From contig CALXBE010000008.1 of NCBI GenBank assembly GCA_944386495.1, positions 18,302 through 82,301 on the forward strand: 64,000 nucleotides of DNA, given 5' to 3'. Every line of letters begins with the position of its first letter. The stretch's first letter is position 1. The position numbers and the translations under genes are program-made. The notes beneath the pieces are model-generated. The model was not told the origin of the DNA, ran no database searches, and worked only from the letters and a program-made list of their open reading frames with translations. Below, one piece after another: positions 25,415-33,623 of this stretch. This DNA is from an uncultured Gemmiger sp. (GTDB lineage: Bacteria; Bacillota; Clostridia; Oscillospirales; Ruminococcaceae).

Positions 25415-26539
25415 TCAGACCACCTGAGCACCGTCCAGCAAGAGCTGGTTGGCATGATAGCTCCGGCAGTTGAACATGAGGTACCGGGCATCATAGTTCT
25501 CTTTCAGGGTGGCGGGGTCCTGATCTCCGGCAACCTCGGCCAGATAAGCATCCAGGTCCTCGTCGGTGATTTCCAGGGCGGCATCCTGGCTGATGGCCTG
25601 GTAAATCAGGTACTGCTTGGCGTAGGTGTTCATGGTCTCCTGAGCGGCCTCGTCCTCGAACAGGGCGTTCACATCATCGGTGCCGAAGTAGCTGGACATG
25701 AACTCCTCCAGGGTCATGCCGTAGGAGGTGGCGAAGCTGGCGTAGTAGGCCAGCATGTCGTCCTTCTGATAGTCGGTGAAGACAGCGGGCAGCTCCTCGG
25801 CAAAGGTGGAGTTCTCCAGAACATAATTGTAGATGTAGTCGTCGGTCTTGCTCAGGGTGATAGAATCCTCCAGGTAAGCCTTCAGGTCCTCTACAGTGGA
25901 AACGCTGTAGTAGCTGGCCAGGTTGGTGGCGACAAACTCATCGGTGAGCTCGGGGGTCTTGGACTCCTGGATGTAGTTGATGGTGGTCTCAAAGACGGCA
26001 TCCTTGCCGGCCAGTTCCTCGGTCATGTAATCGTCGGGGAAGGTGACCTCAATGTCGAAGGTCTCGCCGGGCTTGTGGCCGATGAGCTGCTCCAGAAAAT
26101 CGTCAATGTACTGGGTAACGCCGATGGTCACCACGGTGCCGGCACCATTGGTGTTGCCGCCTTCAAACTCTTCTCCGTCAATACGGCCTACATAGTCGAT
26201 GTTGACAGAGTCGCCATCTTCTACGGCACGGTCGGTGATTTCCTCGGTCTCGGGGAACTGGGAGAGCAGGTAATCGATCTGCTCCTGGATCTCTTCCTCG
26301 GTCACAGCCAGCTCATCCGCAGGAATCTGGATGGAAGCGTAATCCTCGGGCAGGGTAATGTAGGCAGAAGCATCAAGGTCCAGCCAGTTGCCTTCCTCGT
26401 CAAAATACTTGGTGTAGTCCACGGCGTACTGGTCGCTTTCGGTGTCGGTGGTCTGAGTGTTGTCGCTCTGAGAGCAGGCGGCCAGGGAAAGGGCCAGAGC
26501 CAGGGCCAACACCAGAGCCATCATTTTTTTGAAATTCAA
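25415..26539 (-). CDS. Exported lipoprotein PPIase, trigger-factor-like (TTG start)
   Basis: A 374-residue lipoprotein. The signal peptide ends in lipobox LAAC with lipidated Cys22, followed by an acidic Ser/Thr-rich linker. An FKBP-type domain lies at about residues 95-180 (VEDGDSVNIDYVGRIDGEEF), followed by a helical trigger-factor-like C-terminal region. There is no ribosome-binding domain. The likely role is a folding catalyst or chaperone at the outer face of the membrane. The start is TTG at 26539, because GGAGG sits 8 bases before it; the next in-frame ATG is too far from it. The open frame runs further upstream only as antisense to the malic enzyme gene. Confidence 0.85.
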   Translation of the reverse strand: MNFKKMMALVLALALALSLAACSQSDNTQTTDTESDQYAVDYTKYFDEEGNWLDLDASAYITLPEDYASIQIPADELAVTEEEIQEQIDYLLSQFPETEEITDRAVEDGDSVNIDYVGRIDGEEFEGGNTNGAGTVVTIGVTQYIDDFLEQLIGHKPGETFDIEVTFPDDYMTEELAGKDAVFETTINYIQESKTPELTDEFVATNLASYYSVSTVEDLKAYLEDSITLSKTDDYIYNYVLENSTFAEELPAVFTDYQKDDMLAYYASFATSYGMTLEEFMSSYFGTDDVNALFEDEAAQETMNTYAKQYLIYQAISQDAALEITDEDLDAYLAEVAGDQDPATLKENYDARYLMFNCRSYHANQLLLDGAQVV

Positions 26540-26794
26540 GGGTGTTTCCTCCTTATGGGTTGTTATGCTTGACATAGCAAAACTCATTATAACCCCTAAT
26601 TGTGAAAAAAGAAAGAAAAACTTCCGGGGAAATCCTGACAATTTGGTTGCAAATCCGGCCCGGCGGGGTGGAAAAGGGAAGAGGGATACGGTATAATAGA
26701 TCCAAATGGGATTGCTCTGATGAGACTGAAAATTGTTCGGGCAGTCCTGACCGGACGGAAAATAACCATTTTGGGGAAGAAAGGGAAATGGAAC

Positions 26795-27970
26795 ATGGAT
26801 TACAATAAAGCAGCCCTGGAACTGCATAAGGAACATAAAGGAAAGCTGGGAACCGTCAGCCTGGTATCCATTCAGGACCGGGATTCCCTCAGCACTGCCT
26901 ATACTCCCGGCGTAGCAGAGCCCTGCCGGAAAATCAAGGAAAACCCTGAGACCGTCTATGATTACACCTGCAAAGGACGCACCGTGGCAGTAGTCACCAA
27001 CGGCACCGCTGTGCTGGGCCTGGGAAATATCGGCCCTGCCGCCGGTCTGCCGGTCATGGAAGGCAAGTGCGCCCTCTTCAAGGAGTTCGGGGGAGTGGAT
27101 GCATTCCCCATCTGCCTGGACACCCAGGACCCGGAAAAGGTGGTGGAGGCTGTCCAGCTCATCGCTCCTGTGTTCGGCGGAATCAACCTGGAAGATATCC
27201 GCAGCCCTGAATGCTTTGAAATCGAGCGGGTATTGGAGGAAAAGCTGGATATCCCGGTTTTCCACGATGACCAGCACGGCACCGCCATTATTGTGACCGC
27301 CGCCCTGCTCAACGCTCTCAAGGTGGTGGGAAAGGACCTGAAGGATGTGAAAATCGTCCACAATGGCCCCGGAGCTGCCGGTACCGCCATTATCAAAATG
27401 CTTCTGGCAGCGGGAGCCACCGACATCACCGCCGTGGACGAGCATGGAATCCTTTACCCCGACCGTCCCGCAGGACTGGAAGGCCAGAAGGAAGAACTGG
27501 CCCAAATCACCAATCCCCGTCACCTGACCGGTGGTCTGGCCCAGGCTGTGGAGGGCGCCGATGTGTTTATCGGCACCAGCGTGGCAGGCTGCCTGACCCA
27601 GGATATGGTCCGGACCATGGCTCCGGGGGCAGTGGTCTTTGCCATGGCCAACCCCAATCCGGAAATTATGCCCGACCTGGCCAAGGAGGCCGGGGCAGCA
27701 GTGGTAGGCACCGGACGGAGCGATTTCCCCAACCAGATCAATAATGTGCTGGCTTTCCCCGGCGTGTTCAAGGGTGCTTTGTCGGTGCGGTCCCGGGACA
27801 TCAACCAGGAAATGAAGCTGGCTGCAGTCAAGGCCCTGGCCGGAATCATCACCCCGGAGGAACTGAACGCCGACTACATTATTCCCGACCCCTTTGACAA
27901 GCGGGTGGTGGAGGCCATCAGCGCCGCTGTGGCCCAGGCTGCCCGGGATACCGGCGTGGCCCGGATTTGA
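26795..27970 (+). CDS. NAD(P)-dependent malic enzyme
   Basis: A 391-residue oxaloacetate-decarboxylating malate dehydrogenase that makes pyruvate from malate. Family motifs are seen in order: AYTPGVAEPC, the metal/substrate region KCALFKEFGG, VFHDDQHGTA, the nucleotide fold NGPGAAGTAI, and ANPNPEI. The short bacterial form lacks a phosphotransacetylase domain. The ATG at 26795 matches the family start (MDYNKAALELH); upstream in-frame ATGs add an atypical extension. A TATAAT lies at 26692-26697. The fumarase genes follow after 10 bases, so the operon runs between fumarate, malate and pyruvate. Confidence 0.93.
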   Translation: MDYNKAALELHKEHKGKLGTVSLVSIQDRDSLSTAYTPGVAEPCRKIKENPETVYDYTCKGRTVAVVTNGTAVLGLGNIGPAAGLPVMEGKCALFKEFGGVDAFPICLDTQDPEKVVEAVQLIAPVFGGINLEDIRSPECFEIERVLEEKLDIPVFHDDQHGTAIIVTAALLNALKVVGKDLKDVKIVHNGPGAAGTAIIKMLLAAGATDITAVDEHGILYPDRPAGLEGQKEELAQITNPRHLTGGLAQAVEGADVFIGTSVAGCLTQDMVRTMAPGAVVFAMANPNPEIMPDLAKEAGAAVVGTGRSDFPNQINNVLAFPGVFKGALSVRSRDINQEMKLAAVKALAGIITPEELNADYIIPDPFDKRVVEAISAAVAQAARDTGVARI

Positions 27971-27980
27971 GGAAACGCCC

Positions 27981-28820
27981 ATGAAAGTGATTACTCAGGA
28001 AGAAATTTCCAGCCTGGTAGCCCGGCTTTGCATCCAGGCAAACACCAGCCTCCCGGCGGATATCCGGGCGGCCCTGGATAAAGCCCGGGAGGAAGAACCC
28101 TGGCCCCTGGCCCGGACCACCCTGGGCCTGCTCCAGGATAACCTGACCCTGGCCGGGGAAAAATGTCTGCCCATCTGCCAGGATACCGGCATGGCCTGCG
28201 TCTTTGTGGAGCTGGGCCAGCAGGTGGCTTTGGACGGCAACCTGGAAGAGGCCATCCATGAAGGGGTCCGCCGGGGCTATGACCAGGGCTATCTCCGGAA
28301 AAGCGTGGTGGGAGATCCCCTTAACCGGGTAAATACCGGGGACAATACCCCCGCTTTCATCACCACCCACCTGGTTCCTGGAGATACTCTCACCATTACA
28401 GTGGCCCCCAAGGGCGCAGGAAGCGAGAACATGAGCCGTCTGGCTATGCTCAAACCTGCCGATGGGGTAGAAGGGGTGAAGGAATTCGTTCTGGACACTG
28501 TCCTGAAAGCGGGAAGCAACCCCTGCCCGCCCATTGTGCTGGGAATTGGTATCGGAGGCAGCTTTGACAAGGTGGCTTACCTGGCCAAGAAAGCGCTGCT
28601 CCGGCCCATTGACCAGCCCAACCCCGACCCTTACTATGCAGCCCTGGAACAGGAACTGCTGGAAAAAATCAACGCTACCGGCATTGGCCCTCAGGGGTTT
28701 GGAGGCCGGACTACCTGTCTGGGCCTGGCCATTGAACAGATGCCCGCCCATGTAGCATGTCTGCCGGTGGCGGTGAATATGAGCTGCCATGTGACCCGGC
28801 GGGCTACCGGCAGCCTGTAA
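27981..28820 (+). CDS. fumA: Class I fumarate hydratase, alpha subunit
   Basis: A 279-residue Fe-S hydro-lyase subunit corresponding to the N-terminal half of class I fumarases. Likely 4Fe-4S Cys residues are in PICQDTGMACVF, GSNPCPPIVLG and TTCLGLA. It would interconvert fumarate and malate with the beta subunit. Relatives include L-tartrate dehydratase alpha (TtdA), which sequence alone cannot exclude, but the malic enzyme neighbour favours fumarase. The ATG at 27981 has GAGGAAA at a good distance; the open frame extends upstream into the malic enzyme gene without a ribosome site. Confidence 0.9.
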   Translation: MKVITQEEISSLVARLCIQANTSLPADIRAALDKAREEEPWPLARTTLGLLQDNLTLAGEKCLPICQDTGMACVFVELGQQVALDGNLEEAIHEGVRRGYDQGYLRKSVVGDPLNRVNTGDNTPAFITTHLVPGDTLTITVAPKGAGSENMSRLAMLKPADGVEGVKEFVLDTVLKAGSNPCPPIVLGIGIGGSFDKVAYLAKKALLRPIDQPNPDPYYAALEQELLEKINATGIGPQGFGGRTTCLGLAIEQMPAHVACLPVAVNMSCHVTRRATGSL

Positions 28821-28834
28821 AGGAGGGAATGGAA

Positions 28835-29398
28835 ATGGAATATCGTATTACCACTCCCCTTACAAAGGAAGCCCTGGCTCCTCTGCGGGCCGGGGACACA
28901 GTGCTTCTCAGCGGCATTGTCTACACCGCACGGGATGCCGCCCATAAGCGGATGACCGAACAGCTGGACCGGGGAGAGGAACTGCCTTTTCCCATTCAGG
29001 GAGCGGCGGTCTATTATGTGGGCCCCACCCCGGAACGGCCGGGCTGCTGCATTGGAGCGGCAGGCCCCACCACCGCCGGACGGATGGACAGCTATACCCC
29101 CCGTCTGCTGGATCTGGGGCTGGCTGCCATGATTGGAAAAGGTGCCCGGAGCCAGGCGGTGAAGGATAGCGTAGTGAAGAACGGAGCCGTCTACCTGGGT
29201 GCCCTGGGGGGCGCCGGAGCCCTCATGGCTGCCAGCGTGGAAGAACTGGAAATCATCGCCTGGCCTGACCTGGGCTGTGAAGCGGTGCGGAAACTGCTGG
29301 TAAAGGATATGCCCCTCACCGTCCTTCTGGACCCGGCAGGGGGAGACCTGTACCAAAGCGGCCCTGCTGCCTACCTGGAAAGCCTGGAAAAGAAATAA
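28835..29398 (+). CDS. fumB: Class I fumarate hydratase, beta subunit
   Basis: A 187-residue partner corresponding to the C-terminal half of class I fumarases. Typical motifs are LLSGIVYTARDAAHKR, GPTTAGRMD, GKGARS and PDLGCEAV. ATG 28835 is preferred over 28829 because AGGAGGG then has a 7-base spacing instead of 1. It is the last gene of the malic enzyme-fumarase cluster. A T-box promoter begins 28 bases after the stop. Confidence 0.9.
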   Translation: MEYRITTPLTKEALAPLRAGDTVLLSGIVYTARDAAHKRMTEQLDRGEELPFPIQGAAVYYVGPTPERPGCCIGAAGPTTAGRMDSYTPRLLDLGLAAMIGKGARSQAVKDSVVKNGAVYLGALGGAGALMAASVEELEIIAWPDLGCEAVRKLLVKDMPLTVLLDPAGGDLYQSGPAAYLESLEKK

Positions 29399-29425
29399 TC
29401 TTTTTGGAAAAATCCAAAAAGGGTC

Positions 29426-29454
29426 TTGACTTTATTGGAATGAAGTGATATAAA
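29426..29454 (+). promoter_or_regulatory. Promoter of the T-box/trpXYZ operon
   Basis: TTGACT (29426-29431), 17-base spacer, TATAAA (29449-29454), with the start expected near 29461 where the T-box structure begins. Confidence 0.85.
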
Positions 29455-29460
29455 CTAGGT

Positions 29461-29732
29461 AAACCGATGAGGCGGAGATAAAACTGCAAGCGCACTCACA
29501 GAGAGCCCCGGCAGCTGGGAAGGGGCAGGAAGCGGAGCAGACAAATGGACCGCCGAGGGCAAGGCTGAACCGTAAGCAGTAAGCCGGGCCGGGAACTCCC
29601 GTTACAGAGTGGGGATGTGTTGGCATTCCGCAGAGTGGTCGGAGGAATAAACCTTCGGCAAACAAGGTGGCACCGCAGTGTAAGTATTTTACCCTGTCCT
29701 TGTACAAGAAATTGTACGAGGGCAGTTTTTTT
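29461..29732 (+). promoter_or_regulatory. T-box riboswitch, tRNA-Trp specific
   Basis: A leader of about 270 bases that senses uncharged tRNA. At the base of stem I, GGCGG/CCGCC and CTGC/GCAG enclose an internal loop whose 3' side is ACAAATGGA. The specifier there is UGG (29546-29548), the Trp codon. The T-box AAGGTGGCACCGCAG lies at 29664-29678. Its bulge UGGC (29668-29671) is complementary to a tRNA end GCCA, so it expects discriminator G73, usual for tRNA-Trp. The terminator is a 14-bp stem with loop GAAA (29694-29725) and T-run 29726-29732. Low charged tRNA-Trp should turn on trpXYZ. Confidence 0.93.
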
Positions 29733-29771
29733 ATTTCCCCCGTACCCGTGGAAAAGGAGGCGGATCCAGTT

Positions 29772-29867
29772 ATGAAACAGCACAAGACCCGATATAATCA
29801 ATCTATGCGATGGCGATGGTGCAGCTTTTTTGTCCGTCCATCCGCTCCATACATTGAAAAGAGGTAA
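29772..29867 (+). CDS. 31-codon ORF with Arg-Trp-Arg-Trp, possible leader peptide
   Basis: It lies between the T-box terminator and trpX. AGGAGG (29755-29760) precedes the ATG by 11 bases. The peptide begins MKQHKTRYNQS and then has Met-Arg-Trp-Arg-Trp-Cys; the two Trp codons are at 29811-29813 and 29817-29819. It stops 6 bases before trpX. Trp codons are rare, so two nearly adjacent ones in a Trp-transport leader suggest a second, translational sensor. No clear terminator hairpin follows, so the mechanism is open, and a chance ORF is possible. Confidence 0.5.
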   Translation: MKQHKTRYNQSMRWRWCSFFVRPSAPYIEKR

Positions 29868-29873
29868 ATTACC

Positions 29874-30914
29874 ATGATGAATAAAATGAAGAAACTGTTG
29901 GCTCTCACCCTGACCCTGGCCCTGGCGCTTTCCCTGGCCGCCTGCGGCGGTTCCGACACCTCCGCTGCGGGAGAGGACACCGCATCTCCCCAGGATGCCC
30001 AGTTTACCGTGGGCATTATCAACTATGTGGATGACCCCAGCCTGAACCAGATCCAGGCCGCCATTGAGGCCGAGCTGGCCGCCAATGACATCGCTTATGT
30101 CAGCCAGAATGCCCAGGCTGACCAGAGCACCATCACCACCATCGCCAACCAGATGATCGAGAGCGGGGTGGACCTGCTTATCCCCATTGCCACCCCCACC
30201 GCCATGGTGGTCCAGAACGCCACCTCCGAGAATCAGCTGCCGGTGGTGTTCGCCGCCGTTTCCGACCCGGTGGGCGCGGGGCTGGTGGCTTCCATGGATG
30301 CTCCCGGAGGGAACATTACCGGCTCCTCCGATGCTCTGGACACCGCCAACATCTTTAACCTGATCACTGCTCTCAACCCTGACCTGACCAAGGTTGGTCT
30401 GCTCTATGATGCTTCCCAGGATTCCAGCACCCTGGCCATTGAACACGCCAAGGAATTCCTGGATGCCAACAATATTGCCTATGTGGAAAAGACCGGCACC
30501 ACCACCGATGACCTGTCCCTGGCGGCCGACGCCCTCATTGCCGAGGGGGTAGAGGTGGTCTTTACTCCCACCGATAACACCGTTCAGGTGGCCGAGCCCG
30601 CCCTTTACCAGAAGTTCATTGATGCCGGGGTCCAGCACTACTGCGGCGCTGACTCCTTCGCCCTGGTAGGCGCCTTCTGTGGCTACGGCGTGGACTACGA
30701 GAACCTGGGCACCATGACCGGAAAGATGGCGGTAAAGATTCTGGTGGGGGGCGCTGACCCTGCCGCTACTCCCATTGAGACCTTCGACAACGGCAAGGCT
30801 TCCATCAACACCGATACCTGCGCCGCCCTGGGCCTGGACTTTGAGGAAGTTTCTTCCACCCTGGAACCTCTCTGCACCATGGTAGAGGGGCTGACCACCA
30901 GCGACTCCTTCTAA
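29874..30914 (+). CDS. trpX: Tryptophan ABC transporter substrate-binding lipoprotein
   Basis: A 346-residue ABC substrate-binding protein (TrpX type). The signal peptide ends in lipobox LAAC with Cys24, then a Ser/Thr/Gly linker. The mature part has two Rossmann-like lobes, starting VGIINYVDDPSLNQI, with VVFAAVSDPVGAGLV in the hinge region. The tryptophan substrate is inferred from the UGG specifier of the upstream T-box and the trpXYZ gene order. GAGG lies 9 bases before the first of two ATGs. Confidence 0.88.
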   Translation: MMNKMKKLLALTLTLALALSLAACGGSDTSAAGEDTASPQDAQFTVGIINYVDDPSLNQIQAAIEAELAANDIAYVSQNAQADQSTITTIANQMIESGVDLLIPIATPTAMVVQNATSENQLPVVFAAVSDPVGAGLVASMDAPGGNITGSSDALDTANIFNLITALNPDLTKVGLLYDASQDSSTLAIEHAKEFLDANNIAYVEKTGTTTDDLSLAADALIAEGVEVVFTPTDNTVQVAEPALYQKFIDAGVQHYCGADSFALVGAFCGYGVDYENLGTMTGKMAVKILVGGADPAATPIETFDNGKASINTDTCAALGLDFEEVSSTLEPLCTMVEGLTTSDSF

Positions 30915-30938
30915 AAATCTTTTCAAATTAAAGGCGAC

Positions 30939-30968
30939 CAGGGGACAGTCCCGCAGGACTGCCCCCTG
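30939..30968 (+). repeat. Intercistronic hairpin between trpX and trpY
   Basis: CAGGGGACAGTCC (30939-30951) pairs with GGACTGCCCCCTG (30956-30968), 12 of 13 pairs, loop CGCA-like, with no T-run. It may stabilise the trpX message so the binding protein is made in excess, or be a REP-like element. Confidence 0.6.
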
Positions 30969-30992
30969 ACCCCTTGTCACCGGGAGGAAACC

Positions 30993-31958
30993 ATGTCTTT
31001 CTTTACTTTGAGTATGCTCCAGACGGCTCTGGAACAGGGATGCATCCTGTCTCTGGTCACTCTGGCCCTCTATATCAGTTTCACCACCCTGAACCTGTGC
31101 GACCTGGCCACCGACGGCACCTTTACCCTGGGGTGCGCCGTCTCTGCCCAGATGGCTCTGACCTTCCTGGGCCATCCCATCCTGGCACTCTTTGCCTCCA
31201 TGGCCATTGGCTGCCTGTCCGGTCTGATCAACGCCACCCTTCAGACCAAACTGAAGGTGGAAAGCATTCTGGCCGGTATTATTGTGAACACCGGTTTATA
31301 CACCATCAACCTGTGGGTGATGGGCCTGGGTTCCAGCGGCGGATTCTCCAGCAATGTGAATATGAATAAGGCGGTCACCATCTTTGACCTGGCCAAGGAC
31401 CTGCTCCAGCCGGTGCTGGGCAGCTGGTACAAACTGGCGGTCCTGGCAGTGTTCGCCCTGGGCGCAGCCCTTCTTATTAAGGTATTTATGGGTACCCGGC
31501 TGGGCCTGTCCATCCGGGCTACCGGAGACAATGCGGACATGGTCCGGGCTTCCAGCATCAACCCCGGATTCACCATTACCGCCGGTCTCTGCCTGGCCAA
31601 CGCCCTGACCGGTCTGGCAGGCGCTCTCCAGAGCCAGTACCAGAAAAGCTGTGACATCAACATCGGCACCGGCATGGTCACCATCGCCCTGGCCAGCCTG
31701 ATCATCGGTCAGACCCTGGTGGGCCGGAAGGGAAGCGTGGCCCGCCGGATTCTGGGGGTTCTGCTGGGCAGCTGCCTTTACAGAATCATCATTGCCGTTG
31801 CCCTGCGGATGAACATGAACGCCAACTGCCTCAAGCTGGTATCCGCCATCATTGTGGCTATTGCCATTGCCAGCCCCACCGTCAAGGGGGCCATTGCCCT
31901 CCAGCGGCAGAAGGCGGCTGCCAAGGCTGCACGGAAGGGGGATAAGACCCATGCTTAA
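30993..31958 (+). CDS. trpY: Tryptophan ABC transporter permease
   Basis: A 321-residue inner-membrane permease of the branched-chain/TrpY type with eight or so hydrophobic segments. The conserved LRATGDNADM-like segment (SIRATGDNADMVRASSIN) is the coupling region for the ATPase. GGGAGG is well placed before the ATG. It overlaps trpZ by 8 bases. Confidence 0.88.
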   Translation: MSFFTLSMLQTALEQGCILSLVTLALYISFTTLNLCDLATDGTFTLGCAVSAQMALTFLGHPILALFASMAIGCLSGLINATLQTKLKVESILAGIIVNTGLYTINLWVMGLGSSGGFSSNVNMNKAVTIFDLAKDLLQPVLGSWYKLAVLAVFALGAALLIKVFMGTRLGLSIRATGDNADMVRASSINPGFTITAGLCLANALTGLAGALQSQYQKSCDINIGTGMVTIALASLIIGQTLVGRKGSVARRILGVLLGSCLYRIIIAVALRMNMNANCLKLVSAIIVAIAIASPTVKGAIALQRQKAAAKAARKGDKTHA

Positions 31959-32754
31959 AATCGAACACATCAGCAAAACCTTCAACCCCGGCACGGTCAA
32001 CGAGAAGAAGGCCATTCAGGACCTTTCCCTGACCATGGAATCCGGGGACTTCGCCACCATTGTGGGCAGCAACGGAGCAGGAAAATCCACCCTCTTCGGA
32101 GCCATTGCCGGCAGCTTTATCACCGACTCCGGCTCCATCACCCTGGAAGGGGAGGACATCACTTTTACTCCTGAGTATAAGCGGAGCAAACGCATCGGAC
32201 GGCTTTTCCAGGACCCTCTCCGGGGAACCGCTCCCAATATGACCATTGAGGAAAACCTGGCCCTGGCCTATCTTCGGGCTTCCACCCATCAGCGGGCCTT
32301 TTTCAGCCGAATCACCCGGAAGGAAAAGGAAAAGTTCCGCCAGCAGCTGGCCCTGCTGGATATGGGGCTGGAAGACCGGATGAGCCAGCCGGTGGGGCTT
32401 CTCTCGGGAGGACAGCGCCAGGCGCTGACCCTCCTCATGGCTACTATGGTCACCCCCAAGATCCTGCTGCTGGATGAACACACCGCAGCCCTGGACCCCG
32501 GCACCGCCCAGAAGGTGCTGGACCTGACCCGGAAAATCGTGGCAGAAAATCATATCACCTGCCTGATGGTCACCCATAACATGCATCAGGCTTTGGAACT
32601 GGGGAACCGCACCCTTATGATGGACCGGGGCAGAATCGTCCTGGACCTGAAGGGGAAAGAACGGGACGGGCTGACGGTGGATGATCTTCTCCAGAAGTTT
32701 GCCCAGGGGGCAGGCCGGGAGATGAACAACGACCGGATTCTGCTCAGCAAATGA
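31951..32754 (+). CDS. trpZ: Tryptophan ABC transporter ATPase
   Basis: A 267-residue ATPase subunit: Walker A GSNGAGKST, Q-loop in RLFQDP, signature LSGGQRQ, Walker B ILLLDEHTAALDP, switch His in VTHNMHQA. The ATG at 31951 starts MLKIEHISKTF as expected; the frame is open further upstream but only inside trpY. It completes the T-box-regulated import system and is followed by a strong terminator. Confidence 0.9.
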   Translation: MLKIEHISKTFNPGTVNEKKAIQDLSLTMESGDFATIVGSNGAGKSTLFGAIAGSFITDSGSITLEGEDITFTPEYKRSKRIGRLFQDPLRGTAPNMTIEENLALAYLRASTHQRAFFSRITRKEKEKFRQQLALLDMGLEDRMSQPVGLLSGGQRQALTLLMATMVTPKILLLDEHTAALDPGTAQKVLDLTRKIVAENHITCLMVTHNMHQALELGNRTLMMDRGRIVLDLKGKERDGLTVDDLLQKFAQGAGREMNNDRILLSK

Positions 32755-32766
32755 TTTTATCAATAA

Positions 32767-32796
32767 AAAAGACAGACCCAATGGGGTCTGTCTTTT
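32767..32796. terminator. Terminator of trpXYZ, bidirectional
   Basis: A 13-bp stem (32767-32779 with 32784-32796), loop AATG, with A- and T-runs on both sides, between convergent genes. Confidence 0.9.
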
Positions 32797-32808
32797 TTGT
32801 TATATGGG

Positions 32809-33623
32809 TTATGCCAGATTCAGCTTCCGGCTTACCAGATAATGCATCAGGAAGTAACTACCCACTCCGACAGCTATGGTCAATAAGGGGGAAAAGTCGA
32901 AGGCCAAAGTAACTCTGTAGGAAGCCGCTTGTGTAATGGAATTGGTGGTAACACCCATTACAACGCCTGTAATGAGAAGTTGTGCCACCTGGATAATATA
33001 GTAGGCGACTACGCCCAGAATGGCTTTGTGCTTTTTTGCCAGCAGGGCCCCCAGGGTGATGGCCAGCATAATGACGGGAATTTCAAATACAGCGCCGAGG
33101 AGCAGCTGAGACAGCATCTGCCAGAACAGGGGAGCGTTCTCCCCGGTGAAAAGCCAGCTGGCGCCCTTGAAAAGAGCTTCCAGATTTCCCAACGGGCTGC
33201 AAAGAACCCGGGCATAGCCGACAGGGTGATCAGTCCCATGAGAAGATAACTGACCAGAAGGGTGCCCAGAGCACAAAGGGCTCCCAGCAGACAGTTTACA
33301 ATGCTGGAAAGAAGAATCTGGTGGGAAGTCACCGGCAGGGTAAAGGTGAGATACCCTTCCTGGGTGAACCGGCTGCGGTAGAACCTCCAAAAGGTAAAAT
33401 AGAGGGTGGCAGCAGCACAGATCAGCAGGGCGACCATGGCAGCCATAAACATCAGGAGAACCAGAACGGTGAGAACAGGCTGCTGGTCCTGGCTCTGGCT
33501 TATTCTGAAAAGATACTGGGTGGTCAATCCCCCCACCACTGCGGCGCTGAGGCTGATGAGAAACATAAGCCACGCGAAACCCTTGGTGGATCTCCATTCG
33601 TATTTCAGCAGTTTGGCAAACAT
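32809..33623 (-). pseudogene. ABC-2 type membrane permease, frameshifted
   Basis: The product would have about 271 residues and begins MFAKLLKYEWRSTKGFAWLM, typical of ABC-2 exporter permeases, with about six hydrophobic segments. The first frame runs well to SAMPGFFA and then becomes non-membrane-like. The second frame takes over at PLGNLEALFKGASWLF and continues to the stop at 32809. One missing base near 33195-33205 explains both. It overlaps the ATPase gene upstream by 19 bases. It could be a real mutation, a programmed shift or an assembly error; no slippery run is obvious. Confidence 0.8.

Noticed and set aside
26540-27982. N-terminal extension of the PPIase lipoprotein frame
   Set aside because: The added part is antisense to the malic enzyme gene; the signal peptide, lipobox and ribosome site place the start at the TTG at 26539.
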